A stretch of DNA of 29,081 nt from Acidimicrobiales bacterium (GCA_030833305.1 JAURHL010000004.1:1-29081); one strand, 5' to 3'; counted from the first letter of the stretch, positions 14,946 through 25,273 are shown. Made by a program: numbers and translations. Notes: generated from the letters alone by a model not told the origin.

Positions 14946-14951
14946 TCGGGC

Positions 14952-15812
14952 ATGGATTCGATTCCCCGTTTCGCCCCCGGTTCCGATCCCGACGACATCG
15001 CCCGCGCCCTCACCACCATGGGCGCGGCCATCATCGAGCGCCTCGTGGACGAGGCCACGGTCGACCAGATGTTGGCCGAGATGCAACCCCACGTGGACGC
15101 CACGCCGTTCGGCTCGGACCCTTTCACCGGCGTCACCACCAAACGCACCGGAGCCCTCCTGGCCCGCTCGCGAAGCAGCATCGAGTTCGTGGCCAACCCC
15201 GAGGTGTTGGCCGTCGTCGACCGCGTGCTCGGTCCGAACGCCACCAGTTACCAACTTCATCTCACGCAGATGATCTGCATCTGGCCGGGCGGACCCGCGC
15301 AGTCGTTGCATCGCGATCAATGGTGCTTCGACATGTTCCCGTTTCCTCCGGAGATGGACGTCGAGGTGTCCACCATCTGGGCCCTCGACGACTTCACCGA
15401 GGAAAACGGGGCCACGCGCATCATCCCGGGCAGCTTGCTCGATCCGGCGTCGAGCGTGGCCGACGTGCACCGCACCGTGGGCGCCACCATGCCCAAGGGT
15501 TCGGTGGTGATGTACACCGGACGCACGATCCACGGTGGTGGCGAGAACCGCAGCGACGCGGTGCGTCGCGCGCTGAACGTCGACTACATCCTCGGTTGGT
15601 TGCGCCAGGAGGAGAACCAGTACCTGTCGTGTCCCCCGCAGATCGCTCGCACCCTGCCCGAGCACGTGCAGAAACTGGCCGGCTACGCCATGGGCGCGTA
15701 CGCGCTCGGCTACATGGACGACATCCGCGACCCGTTCGCCGTGCTGAACGGTCTCGACGGTGGCTCGTCGTTCGGGGGCTTGAACACTCCGGTTCCCACT
15801 ATCGACCGCTAG
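14952..15812 (+). CDS. Phytanoyl-CoA dioxygenase (PhyH)-family protein
   Basis: The 286-residue Fe(II)/2-oxoglutarate oxygenase has the HxD motif as His120 and Asp122 in SLHRDQWCF, distal His194 in TGRTIHGGGENRS, and the 2-oxoglutarate-binding Arg at 205/206 in DAVRRALNVD. Pro- and Gly-rich ENGATRIIPGSL (151-162) is the usual jelly-roll strand. Bacterial relatives hydroxylate lipids, ectoine or diverse secondary metabolites, so phytanoyl-CoA itself should not be assumed. The start is set by the leaderless -10. Being divergent from a GntR regulator, it is probably induced with the ring-cleavage operon. The acyltransferase gene begins 10 bases downstream. Confidence 0.9.
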   Translation: MDSIPRFAPGSDPDDIARALTTMGAAIIERLVDEATVDQMLAEMQPHVDATPFGSDPFTGVTTKRTGALLARSRSSIEFVANPEVLAVVDRVLGPNATSYQLHLTQMICIWPGGPAQSLHRDQWCFDMFPFPPEMDVEVSTIWALDDFTEENGATRIIPGSLLDPASSVADVHRTVGATMPKGSVVMYTGRTIHGGGENRSDAVRRALNVDYILGWLRQEENQYLSCPPQIARTLPEHVQKLAGYAMGAYALGYMDDIRDPFAVLNGLDGGSSFGGLNTPVPTIDR

Positions 15813-15822
15813 AAACGTTCTC

Positions 15823-17577
15823 GTGTCCGAACGCGCGTACCTGCCCGGTCTCGATGGTTTGCGGGCACTGTCGGTGCTCGTCGTCGTGGCGTTCCACACC
15901 GGACTCATCGAGGGCGGCTGGATCGGTGTCGACGTGTTCTTCGCCATCTCGGGTTTCCTCATCACCGGACTGCTCGTCGCCGAGCACGAACGCACCGGGA
16001 CCGTGTCGTTACGAGCGTTCTGGGCCCGGAGGTTTCGCCGACTGATCCCCGCCTTGTTCGTTCTCCTGGCGTTGATCCTCGTGCTCGTCGAACTGGATCA
16101 GATCGACGTGGCCGCACGTGACGTGTGGGGCGCGCTCACCTACTCCACCAACTGGGTGCACGTCTTCGGGGGTGCCAGCTACTGGGATCAATTCGCCACC
16201 CCGGACCCGTTGCGCCATCTGTGGTCGTTGGCCATCGAGGAACAGTTCTACGTGCTCTGGCCGATCGTGGCGTGGTTCGTGTTGCGTCGCCGGAACGCAC
16301 GAACCCTTTGGGTTGTCGCGTCGGTCGGCGCCGTCGTGTCGGGTGTGGTTCAGATCACGGGTATCAACGCCGGTCTCTCCATCGATCGCGTGTATCAAGG
16401 CACCGACACCCGCGCGGTCGCGTTCCTCCTCGGCGCGACATTGGCCTCGCGCGGCTGGCCCCCCGTGCGCCCGAGAATTCTTCCGCGTTCGGTCGGTGTC
16501 GGTTGTGCGGTCGCGTTGGCCGGGGTGGCCGTCTGGTTGCCCGGTGACCGAACCTGGGTCTTCTCGGGTCCCCTCGTCGTGGTCAGTCTCTTCGGGGCGA
16601 TCGTCGTGATGGAGAGTGCCGTCTCCTCCTCGCGCTGGCTCCGCTCGTCGACCTTGCGCGCGATCGGTCGCTGGAGTTACGGCATCTATCTCTTCCATTG
16701 GCCCTTGGCCGTTTCCGAACGCGTGTCGCGCCTCTCCGAACCCGGCCGCTTCGCGGTGGTGACACTGGCATCGGTCGCTCTGGCGGCACTCTCGTATCGC
16801 TTGGTGGAGTCACCGATCAGGAATCGACGCGTCCCTCGTGCGCTGTGGTTCCCCACCGTGGGAGGCATGGCCGCGATCATCGTGGCCATCTTCTCCGTCA
16901 CCGCCACCGCCGCGCCGGACATGGCTTCCGACGTCACCTTGGTCCCACGACCCGCGACTTCGGTGCCGACCGAGTCCGTGCCCCGGCGGGTCATGGTGTT
17001 CGGTGACTCCGTTCCCGCGGTGGCCGCGGACGAACTGCGCCTCGAGGCGGACGAGCGGGGGCTCGAGATCGACGTGTACGCCGACCCGGGCTGCGTGCCG
17101 TCGGAGGACGAACGCGATCAATACGGCAAGCCCGAGTGCGTCACGTTCCTGCGCGGCGCCCGCCAACGAGCGAGCGATCTCGACATCGACACCGTCGTCA
17201 TCTGGTGGGGTGGCACGGGTATCGAGTTCTTCGATCGAGGGACCATGTACGAGTTTTGCGTCGCCGAATCCGCTCCACTCGCCGAAGATCGCATCCGTCG
17301 ACTGATCGCCTACTTCGATGGCGTCGTCGACACGGTGGTGTTGGTGGCTCCCGTCCCCCGCACCGACATCGGCGTCGCTGACGCGGCCGGCACCGAATGC
17401 GAGATCGTCGCCTATCACGACGTCGCGGTGGAGCACTCGGTGCCCGTCGTCTCGTTACGGGATTTCGTCTGCCCCACCTATCCCGACGACTGCGCCCGCA
17501 TCGAGCGTTACGACGGGTTGCACTACGACGGCGACGCCGCGCGGGCGGTCGCCGGCATCATCCTCGACGCCACCTGA
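15823..17577 (+). CDS. OatA-like membrane acyltransferase with C-terminal SGNH domain
   Basis: This 584-residue protein has an acyltransferase-3 membrane domain of about 10 helices (residues 1-360) and an extracytoplasmic SGNH-hydrolase-like domain (about 385-584). The N-terminal phrase LPGLDGLRALSVLVVVAFHT carries the essential His, followed by GVDVFFAISGFLITGLLVAE, RRFRRLIPALF and SLAIEEQFYVLWP. In the SGNH part FGDSV gives nucleophile Ser396, WWGGTG is the oxyanion block and Asp564-Gly-Leu-His567 completes the triad. Such proteins pass acetyl groups across the membrane and place them on peptidoglycan or another glycan. The GTG start lies 10 bases after the PhyH stop, with no clear Shine-Dalgarno. 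The glycan target is unknown. Confidence 0.92.
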   Translation: MSERAYLPGLDGLRALSVLVVVAFHTGLIEGGWIGVDVFFAISGFLITGLLVAEHERTGTVSLRAFWARRFRRLIPALFVLLALILVLVELDQIDVAARDVWGALTYSTNWVHVFGGASYWDQFATPDPLRHLWSLAIEEQFYVLWPIVAWFVLRRRNARTLWVVASVGAVVSGVVQITGINAGLSIDRVYQGTDTRAVAFLLGATLASRGWPPVRPRILPRSVGVGCAVALAGVAVWLPGDRTWVFSGPLVVVSLFGAIVVMESAVSSSRWLRSSTLRAIGRWSYGIYLFHWPLAVSERVSRLSEPGRFAVVTLASVALAALSYRLVESPIRNRRVPRALWFPTVGGMAAIIVAIFSVTATAAPDMASDVTLVPRPATSVPTESVPRRVMVFGDSVPAVAADELRLEADERGLEIDVYADPGCVPSEDERDQYGKPECVTFLRGARQRASDLDIDTVVIWWGGTGIEFFDRGTMYEFCVAESAPLAEDRIRRLIAYFDGVVDTVVLVAPVPRTDIGVADAAGTECEIVAYHDVAVEHSVPVVSLRDFVCPTYPDDCARIERYDGLHYDGDAARAVAGIILDAT

Positions 17578-17581
17578 GCAT

Positions 17582-18421
17582 TCAGTCGAGGAACGACAAC
17601 TCGTCGCCGGTGTTCACCGAACCGGGCTCGACGATGCGGGCGTAGACGCCGACGTTCTGATCGAGATCGCGCACGATGTGGCGCAGAATCGCCCGGTCGG
17701 CCGGAAGATCGGCCACCGAACGGGTGACCATGACACAGCGTGGGCACGCCGACTCGAACGCGATGGTGGCGGAGCCGAGACGCGCCCGACGTCCCGCCCA
17801 CGCGAACTCGGGATGACCCGACACACCGACGGTGTCGATCACGATGCTCGGCCGGAACCGCCGCACGTCGATGACCGAGTCGGGCAACGCCGAGCGCATC
17901 GATTCGAGCGACGAGGTCGACATGACCATCAACGGCCAGCAATCGTGGTACGTGCCCGGAGGCGATTCGAACTCCATCACCTCGGGAGGGAACACGGCGA
18001 AGTCCGGGAGGGGCTCGGACTCCTCACGACCGAAGATGTTGCGCAACTCGACCATGACGTCGTCATTGGCCGGGGCACCACGACGGTAGTGGTCCAGATC
18101 ATCGGCCGGTCGCAGGGCCTCGAGCCGCACCGGATGGGCCAGATGAGCCGACAGCGCCGCGTCGATGTCGGGCGACACCGACGACAACGTGCGGCCGTCG
18201 GGGAAATCGATCTCCGCGTGGCCGGTGCCATCGGGCGCGTCGCGGGCCACGAGCGTCATGAGCCCACCCAGCTGTTTGGCACCGCGAATGCCGCCGCGTT
18301 CGAGGTCGCGCACCGCCCAACGACGGTCACCGACGATGCCCAGCATCGACAACTCCGCCGACGACACGGTGCCGCCCTCCATGGACTTCACCGGATACGA
18401 CCAGATCTGGTCGATGCGCAT
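17582..18421 (-). CDS. MOSC-domain protein (YcbX/mARC-like)
   Basis: The 279-residue protein has an N-terminal MOSC beta-barrel domain (IDQIWSYPVKSMEGGTVSSA, residues 3-22) and a C-terminal MOSC domain (about 120-279). ACPRCVMVTR contains Cys226 and Cys229; Cys229 matches the molybdenum-ligating cysteine of YcbX and mARC proteins. FRPSIVIDT near 189-197 is also typical. Members bind molybdenum cofactor and reduce N-hydroxylated compounds. No ferredoxin domain is attached, so an external electron donor is needed. The start is ATG 18421, although the frame is open upstream inside the dehydrogenase gene. It follows the acyl-CoA dehydrogenase by 17 bases and is probably in its operon. Confidence 0.9.
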   Translation of the reverse strand: MRIDQIWSYPVKSMEGGTVSSAELSMLGIVGDRRWAVRDLERGGIRGAKQLGGLMTLVARDAPDGTGHAEIDFPDGRTLSSVSPDIDAALSAHLAHPVRLEALRPADDLDHYRRGAPANDDVMVELRNIFGREESEPLPDFAVFPPEVMEFESPPGTYHDCWPLMVMSTSSLESMRSALPDSVIDVRRFRPSIVIDTVGVSGHPEFAWAGRRARLGSATIAFESACPRCVMVTRSVADLPADRAILRHIVRDLDQNVGVYARIVEPGSVNTGDELSFLD

Positions 18422-18438
18422 GGTCGACGACACCCGGC

Positions 18439-19662
18439 TCAGCGCTGGGTGCCCACCTTCAGATCCTTGAAGGGCAGATCCTTGTCGACCATCGGTTCGC
18501 GGGGCAGGCCGAGCACGCGATCGCCGATGATGTTGCGCTGGATCTCGTCGGTTCCACCGGCGATGCTCGACTGGAAGCTGTTCAGGATCTGGCGCGCCCA
18601 GTTCTCGCCGCGCCCACCGGGTTCCCACGCGTCGGAGTCGGGTCCGACCAGACGACTGATGAGCGGACGGCTGGCCCACGCGATGCGCGCGCCGTGCAAC
18701 TTGCCGAGCGACCCGCCGGGCCCGGGCACCTTGCCGGCCTTCATCTCGGCGCGGGTGCGCATGGCCACCATGCTCTTGGTGGACTCCTCGCAGTAGATCT
18801 TCATCAACTCCTGGCGTACCACCGGGTCGGAGATCTTGCCGTTGCGCTTGGCCACATCGATCAGTCGATCGGCCAACACGTGCGAGACACCACTGGACGA
18901 ACCTGTACCGATGGCGACGCGCTCGAACATCAACATCGCCGTGGCCTGATTCCAGCCGTTGTTCAACTCGCCGAGCAACCACGACTTCGGGATGCGCACG
19001 TCGGTGAGGAAGATCTCGTTGAAGTGGCTGCCACCGTCGATCTGGTGAATGGGTCGGATCTCGACCCCGGGAGCCTTCATGTCGACGATGAACATCGAGA
19101 TGCCGGCGTGCTTGGGAGCCTCGGGATTGGTGCGCGCGATGATGACGCCGTAGTCGCACACGTGGGCCAGGGTGGTCCACACCTTCTGGCCGTTGATGAC
19201 CCACTCGTCACCGTCGAGTTCGGCCTTGGTCTGCAGGCTGGCCACGTCGGAACCGGCACCGGGCTCGGAGAACATCTGACACCACATGGTGCGCGCCGCG
19301 ATGTTGTCGGGCATGAACTGCTTCTTCTGCTCGTCGGTGCCGAACTGGTTCAACACGGGCAGGCACATGCCGTGGCTGATGACCAGCTCGTAGGTCATGT
19401 CGGGGAACTTGGCGTACTCCTCGCGATAGATGCGCTCGTGGGCCCGGGTGAGTCCGGCACCGCCGAGTTCCTTCGGGTAGACGATTCCGGCCAGACCGGC
19501 GGCCGCCAATTTCGCCTGGAATTCCCGGCCCGCCTGGATGCTGGTGGTGCCGCGACCGGCCCCGTCGATACCCACGGCGTTCTCCTTCAGGAACGCGTGG
19601 ACCTTGGCACGGAACTCGTCGGCCTCGACCGGGGACAATGCTTCTTCGGTGGCGGTGCTCAT
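18439..19662 (-). CDS. Acyl-CoA dehydrogenase
   Basis: The 407-residue flavoenzyme would oxidise an acyl-CoA to the 2-enoyl-CoA in the cytosol, passing electrons to ETF. The N-terminal helical domain includes FQAKLAAAGLAGIVYPKELG (about 48-67). WCQMFSEPGAGSDVASLQTK (about 126-145) is the signature with the FAD-contacting Ser. WVINGQKVWTTLAHVCDYGV follows. The C-terminal AGGTDEIQRNIIGDRVLGLP is the second family signature. The length is typical of the FadE-like enzymes that actinobacteria use for long-chain, branched or steroid side-chain acyl-CoAs; the substrate is not decided. CAGAAT lies six bases before the ATG, suggesting a leaderless mRNA. It is divergent from the cupin gene across 59 bases and precedes the MOSC gene. 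Confidence 0.93.
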   Translation of the reverse strand: MSTATEEALSPVEADEFRAKVHAFLKENAVGIDGAGRGTTSIQAGREFQAKLAAAGLAGIVYPKELGGAGLTRAHERIYREEYAKFPDMTYELVISHGMCLPVLNQFGTDEQKKQFMPDNIAARTMWCQMFSEPGAGSDVASLQTKAELDGDEWVINGQKVWTTLAHVCDYGVIIARTNPEAPKHAGISMFIVDMKAPGVEIRPIHQIDGGSHFNEIFLTDVRIPKSWLLGELNNGWNQATAMLMFERVAIGTGSSSGVSHVLADRLIDVAKRNGKISDPVVRQELMKIYCEESTKSMVAMRTRAEMKAGKVPGPGGSLGKLHGARIAWASRPLISRLVGPDSDAWEPGGRGENWARQILNSFQSSIAGGTDEIQRNIIGDRVLGLPREPMVDKDLPFKDLKVGTQR

Positions 19663-19668
19663 GACCCG

Positions 19669-19674
19669 ATTCTG
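19669..19674 (-). promoter_or_regulatory. Leaderless -10 (CAGAAT) of the acyl-CoA dehydrogenase gene
   Basis: CAGAAT on the minus strand, then CGGGTC and ATG at 19662. Confidence 0.45.
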
Positions 19675-19709
19675 CCACCGTGGGCACGGCCCGCACCAAT
19701 TCGTGCCGG

Positions 19710-19715
19710 TACCGT
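19710..19715 (+). promoter_or_regulatory. Leaderless -10 of the cupin gene
   Basis: TACCGT, then TCGGGC and ATG at 19722. The block from -10 to ATG differs by one base from that of the PhyH gene. Confidence 0.55.
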
Positions 19716-19721
19716 TCGGGC

Positions 19722-20138
19722 ATGTCCAAGGCCCGCTCCGCCGTCTTCCGCCACGTCGACGAATGCCCGACCGAGGAGTGGACCAGCCCGACCCGTGGCG
19801 CGGTGCGCTGGTGGGAACTGTTCGGCGGAGACGTCACCCCCACCGATGAGATGGTGGTGGGTGTGGCCGAGATCCCGGTCGGTGCCACTCCACCTCCGCG
19901 CGGACATCGTCACGACGCCACCGAGGTGTACGTGATCCTGTCCGGATCGGGTCACGTCGTCATCGAGGGCGTCGCCACGGCGGTGCGCCCGGGGACGGCC
20001 GTCTGGATCCCCGAGGGTCTCGAACACTTCGCCCACAACACCGGCGACGAGCCGTTGCGTCTGCTCTACCTGTTCGCCCGTGATCGATTCAGCGACGTGA
20101 CCTACACCTTCCCCGCCGAGGAGACCCCGAACCCGTAG
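19722..20138 (+). CDS. Single-domain cupin protein
   Basis: The 138-residue protein is one cupin barrel. Motif 1 reads RGHRHDATEVYVILSGSGHV (about residues 59-78), with two His and one Glu as likely metal ligands. Motif 2 reads PGTAVWIPEGLEHFAHNTG (about 89-107), with the fourth ligand His. The N-terminus holds a WWELFGGDVTPTDEM segment before the barrel. Small cupins of this kind bind a metal and may act as dioxygenases, isomerases or sensors, and the role here is open. The frame is open from 19680 but the ATG at 19722 is six bases past TACCGT. It is divergent from the acyl-CoA dehydrogenase and convergent with the P450. Confidence 0.87.
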   Translation: MSKARSAVFRHVDECPTEEWTSPTRGAVRWWELFGGDVTPTDEMVVGVAEIPVGATPPPRGHRHDATEVYVILSGSGHVVIEGVATAVRPGTAVWIPEGLEHFAHNTGDEPLRLLYLFARDRFSDVTYTFPAEETPNP

Positions 20139-20146
20139 CGGGGAAC

Positions 20147-21337
20147 TTAATAGCGCACCGGCATCGAATGGATGCCGGCGATGAAGCTGGAATGCATGCG
20201 CTCGATGGGACCATCCGGCTCGATGTGCGGCATGCGCGCGAGGAGTGCACGGAACATCACCGCCAGTTCCACCCGGGCCACGTGCATACCCAGACAGAGG
20301 TGAGGTCCGCCGGCACCGAAGGCCACGTGCGGGTTGGGGTCCCGGCCGATGTCGAACTCGTCGGGGCGCTCGAAGACGTCCTCGTCGCGGTTTGCCGATC
20401 CGTAGAACAACACCACGCGCTCACCGGCCCTCATCTTCTGACCACGGATCTCGGTGTCGTGCATGACGGTGCGCTTGAAGTGCGACACGGGGCTCGCGTA
20501 CCGGAGCATCTCCTCGATGGCCGTGCCCAACAAAGCATCGGGGTTCGCCAGGAGTCGCTCGCGTTGGTCCGGATGATCGAACAACAACTGCAGACCCGCG
20601 GCCAACAAGTTCCGTGTGGTGTCGCCGCCGGCGTTCACCAACAACAAGAAGAACCACTGGAACTCGCCATCGGTCAACCGGTCACCGTCGACCTCGGCGT
20701 TCACCAGCAAGGTGGCCAGGTCGTCGCCGGGTTCGGCGCGTTTGCGGTCGGCGACGCTCTGGGCGTAGCCGAGCATCTCGCCGATGGCCGCGGCTTTCAC
20801 GTGGGGCGGCGCCACCGCATCGTCGTTGGTGTGCATGATCTCGGTGAGGTCGTACAACCGCTCACCGTCCTCACGGGGCATGCCCATCAACTCGGCGATG
20901 AGGCCCGAGGGCAGCCGGCCGGCGATCTCGCTGACGAAGTCGCACGAACCCTTGGCCAACGCGGACTCCACGATCTCGCGGGCCAACTCCTCGATGCGCG
21001 GACGCAGCAGCGGAGCGTTCTTCGGGGTGAATCCGCGGCTCACGAGCAACTTGAAACGATCGTGCTGGGGCGGGTCCATCGACAGCATCATCAGTCGTTG
21101 CGCCATCAATCCCATCTCGTCGGGGTCGGGCAGCATCACGCCCTTCTCGAACGAACTGAAGGTCCTGGGCGTACGACTGATCGTGCGCACGTCGTCGTGT
21201 TTGGTGATGGCCCAGAAGCCCGGACCGTCGGTCTCGGGATGCCAATAGACCGGTGCGTTCGCCCGCAACCAGGCGTACTGCTCCCACGGATGACCCGAGC
21301 GCGCGAAGGTCTCCGGAGAGACGAGGTCGATGTGCAT
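20147..21337 (-). CDS. Cytochrome P450 (CYP125/142/124-like clan)
   Basis: The 396-residue soluble monooxygenase has all core P450 motifs: I-helix AGGDTT (236-241), ExxR as EEMLR (275-279), and the heme loop AFGAGGPHLCLGMHVAR with Cys348 as axial ligand. The phrases LRYASPVSHFKRTVMHDTEI and FYGSANRDEDVFERPDEFDI are strongly like the actinobacterial CYP124/125/142 clan, which oxidises methyl-branched lipids and sterol side chains. The substrate is inference from that likeness and from nearby acyl-CoA genes. The start has TAGAAA six bases upstream, so the gene may be transcribed on its own as well as from the upstream oxidase gene, whose stop is 26 bases away. Ferredoxin and reductase are not in the window. 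Confidence 0.93.
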   Translation of the reverse strand: MHIDLVSPETFARSGHPWEQYAWLRANAPVYWHPETDGPGFWAITKHDDVRTISRTPRTFSSFEKGVMLPDPDEMGLMAQRLMMLSMDPPQHDRFKLLVSRGFTPKNAPLLRPRIEELAREIVESALAKGSCDFVSEIAGRLPSGLIAELMGMPREDGERLYDLTEIMHTNDDAVAPPHVKAAAIGEMLGYAQSVADRKRAEPGDDLATLLVNAEVDGDRLTDGEFQWFFLLLVNAGGDTTRNLLAAGLQLLFDHPDQRERLLANPDALLGTAIEEMLRYASPVSHFKRTVMHDTEIRGQKMRAGERVVLFYGSANRDEDVFERPDEFDIGRDPNPHVAFGAGGPHLCLGMHVARVELAVMFRALLARMPHIEPDGPIERMHSSFIAGIHSMPVRY

Positions 21338-21343
21338 TCCCGA

Positions 21344-21349
21344 TTTCTA
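21344..21349 (-). promoter_or_regulatory. Possible leaderless -10 of the P450 gene
   Basis: TAGAAA on the minus strand, then TCGGGA and ATG at 21337. The last base departs from TANNNT. Confidence 0.4.
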
Positions 21350-21363
21350 GTCGCTGGTGCGAG

Positions 21364-22469
21364 TCACTTGTGACCCGACGGGCCCACGTGTCGGGACTCG
21401 CGGTCGATGGAGAAAGGATTCCCCCGCCACGACTCGCCGTCGGCCAGATCGGCGAGACGCCGACCGATCTCGGGCAGGAACTTGAAGCCGTGACCACCGA
21501 GGCCCACCCCGACCACGACATCGCCCACCCGATCGATGATGAAGTCCTCGTCGGGGAACGAGGCGTACAGACACGTCGTGGCGTCCACCGGGGTGGGTTC
21601 GAGCCCGGGAACGTTGGCCGCGATCCACGACGACACGCGCTCGGCGGCCTCGACGCTGGGAGCCGTGCGGACGTCGGGGTCCACCCGCGGACCGGTGTAG
21701 TGCTCCCCCGCTTTCATGAGACCCCCGGGGGTGGGCAGCCCGTACAACTCGGGCACCGTGCGGGTGATGAACGTGGGCCACGGGTATTCGGCGCGAGGAC
21801 GGAAGAAGAAAACCTGTTCGTCGGTGACGATCAGTTCCGGCAACGCCAGAATTCCGTCGAGCAACCGGTCCGCCCAGGCCCCCGCGGTCACGATCACCGA
21901 ACCCGCCTCGACCACTCCCGACGTCGACGTGACCCGAACTCCCCCGGCGCGAACGTCGATGGCGATCACCGGGTCATCGAAGCGCAGATCGGCACCGTTC
22001 GCTCGGGCCACGCGCTGGAACGCCGCCACGGCGCCATCGGCGTGCACCGTGCCCGAATTGGGCTGCCACAACACCGGGTGCTCGAACCGGAAGAAGGGGA
22101 ATCGTCGCTCGGCCTCGGCCGCGTCCATCAATTCGTGCGGCAAACCGCACGTCGTCAGGTTGGTGGAGATGTCGGCCAGTTCCCGCGCGAACCCGGTGTC
22201 GATGCTGCCCACCATCGAGAGCAATCGGGTGTCGGTCTCTCGTTCGAGATCGCGCCAACCGTCGAAAGAGTCGAGCGCCATCAGCGAGTACATCTCGTCG
22301 GTGTAGGCGGCCCTGACGATTCGCTCCGTCCCGTGCGAACTGCCCCGGTCGTGACCTCGACCGAACGCGTCGAGGCCCACCACGGTTCGGCCCCGACGGG
22401 CCAACTCCGCGGCGGCCGCCGATCCGGCTCCGCCACAGCCGATGATCACCACATCGGCCGTCGTGGACA

Positions 22470-22470
<1 letters not shown>
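21364..22470 (-). CDS. Sarcosine oxidase-like FAD-dependent amine oxidase (MSOX/SolA type)
   Basis: The 368-residue flavoenzyme has an N-terminal dinucleotide motif (DVVIIGCGGAGSAAAAELAR, about residues 6-25) and the family's RGSSHGTERIVRAAYTDE segment. CLYASFPDEDFIIDR carries Cys300, the position that covalently holds FAD in monomeric sarcosine oxidase and N-methyltryptophan oxidase. His257 in KAGEHYTGPRVD fits the active site, and GLGGHGFKFLPEIGR closes the flavin site. It would oxidise an N-methylated or secondary amine and release hydrogen peroxide; the substrate is unknown. ATG 22470 shares one base with the upstream ligase stop (TGATG). A GTG at 22473 is an alternative start adding one residue. 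It is coupled to the acyl-CoA ligase. Confidence 0.9.
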
Positions 22471-24014
<1,544 letters not shown>

Positions 24015-24020
24015 CTCGCG

Positions 24021-24026
24021 ATTCTT
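24021..24026 (-). promoter_or_regulatory. Leaderless -10-like box of the acyl-CoA ligase gene
   Basis: AAGAAT on the minus strand, then CGCGAG and ATG at 24014. TTGTGA lies directly upstream of the box. Confidence 0.4.
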
Positions 24027-24037
24027 TCACAACCGGT

Positions 24038-24047
24038 CACCCGGGTG
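24038..24047. repeat. 10-base palindrome in the ligase/CapA divergent intergenic region
   Basis: CACCCGGGTG is perfectly self-complementary and lies between the two opposite-facing -10 boxes, so it could be an operator. Palindromes of this size are not rare in GC-rich DNA. Confidence 0.3.
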
Positions 24048-24064
24048 CCGAGGCCGACCAGATG

Positions 24065-24070
24065 TACAGT
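24065..24070 (+). promoter_or_regulatory. Leaderless -10 of the CapA-like gene
   Basis: TACAGT, then TCGAAC and ATG at 24077. An earlier in-frame ATG at 24062 lies before this box and is rejected as the start. Confidence 0.55.
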
Positions 24071-24076
24071 TCGAAC

Positions 24077-25273
24077 ATGACCCGGAACCGATCGCTCCCC
24101 GTCGCCCTCGGTGTCATCGGCCTCTTGGTGGCGTGTGGCGGGGGTTCGGGGAACACGGACACCTCGGGGCCGTTGCTGCCGGTCGAACTGGCCCCCGTCG
24201 ACAGTGCGGGCCCCACCATCGCGTCCGAGCCGACCGACACCGCCCCGGCTCCGACCACCACCGTGCCCGGGCCTCCCCGGATCAACTTCGCATTCGCCGG
24301 CGATGTGCTGATCCACAGCCAGCTCTACAAGCGCGCGCTCAACAACACCGGAGGAAACGGCTACGACTTCACGCCGATGTTCGCCACGGTGAAGCCGCTG
24401 CTCGAGAGCGTCGACTTCGCCATCTGCCACCTCGAGGTGCCCGTGGCCCCCGACGGCGAGGATCCCAGCACGTTCCCGCTCTACGGTGCACCGGCATCGA
24501 TCGTCGACGCGGTGGCCGGGGCCGGCTACGACCGTTGCTCGACGGCCAGCAATCACACCCTCGACAAGGGGGTTCCCGGTATCGAGGCGACCATCGCGAA
24601 CTTCGAGCGGGTCGGGATCACCCAGGCGGGTATGGCTCGCACGCCCGCGGAGATCGAACCCACCGTTCTCGAGAAGAACGGCATCAAGTTCACGCACCTG
24701 TCCTACACCTACGGCTACAACGGGCTCAGCACCCCCAAGGGAGAGGACTGGCGCTCGGCACTGATCGACCCCGATCGGATCATCGCCGACGCCACGAAGG
24801 CTCGGGCGATGGGCGCGGAATTCGTCGTCGTCAGCATGCACTGGGGCTCGCAGACCGCGGTGAGCGACTCACAGCGGTCGATCGCGGAGAAGGTCACGTC
24901 GTCGGGTGTGGTGGACCTCATCGTCGGTCACCACGCCCACATGGTTCAGCCCATCGAGCAGATCAACGGAGTGTGGACCGTCTTCGGACTGGGTAACCAG
25001 CTCAGCTACCACCCCACCGATGGTGTGCCCCAAGCCAACACCCAGGACGGCATGATCGTCACGGTGAACGTGATCCGCAACGATGCCGGTGGCTTCACCG
25101 TCGAGCAACCGGTCGTGCACCCGACCTGGGTCGACAAGTACGACGGCATGGTGATTCGTCTGGTGAAACCGGGCCTCGCCGACCCCGCACTCAGTGCCGC
25201 GGTGAAGGAGCAGCTGGAGGTCTCGTTGAGGCGCACCACGAAAGTGGTCGGCGCCTACATCGCCGCGGACTGA
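24077..25273 (+). CDS. CapA-family lipoprotein (poly-gamma-glutamate/capsule synthesis type)
   Basis: The 398-residue protein has a lipoprotein signal peptide ending in GLLVACGGG, with Cys20 as the lipidation site, then a Thr/Pro-rich linker to about residue 65. The rest is a CapA metallophosphatase-like domain: FAFAGDVLIHSQ (Asp), CHLEVPVAP (Glu), TASNHTLDKG (Asn-His), VVSMHWGSQ (His), VGHHAHMVQP (His-x-His) and FGLGNQLSYH. All expected metal-site residues are present. Family members act at the cell surface in poly-gamma-glutamate or polysaccharide handling. No PgsB or PgsC gene is nearby, so polymer synthesis is not proved. The start follows a leaderless -10. The 3' end overlaps the convergent acyltransferase gene by 19 bases. 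Confidence 0.9.
   Translation: MTRNRSLPVALGVIGLLVACGGGSGNTDTSGPLLPVELAPVDSAGPTIASEPTDTAPAPTTTVPGPPRINFAFAGDVLIHSQLYKRALNNTGGNGYDFTPMFATVKPLLESVDFAICHLEVPVAPDGEDPSTFPLYGAPASIVDAVAGAGYDRCSTASNHTLDKGVPGIEATIANFERVGITQAGMARTPAEIEPTVLEKNGIKFTHLSYTYGYNGLSTPKGEDWRSALIDPDRIIADATKARAMGAEFVVVSMHWGSQTAVSDSQRSIAEKVTSSGVVDLIVGHHAHMVQPIEQINGVWTVFGLGNQLSYHPTDGVPQANTQDGMIVTVNVIRNDAGGFTVEQPVVHPTWVDKYDGMVIRLVKPGLADPALSAAVKEQLEVSLRRTTKVVGAYIAAD

Noticed and set aside
18422..19204. Upstream extension of the MOSC frame that could look like a fusion with another protein.
   Set aside because: It is an out-of-frame reading of the acyl-CoA dehydrogenase gene, and the MOSC family start fits ATG 18421.
20133..20144. 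Short CCCG/CGGG hairpin after the cupin gene as a terminator.
   Set aside because: The stem is only four base pairs with a three-base loop and no T-tract, common by chance at this GC content.
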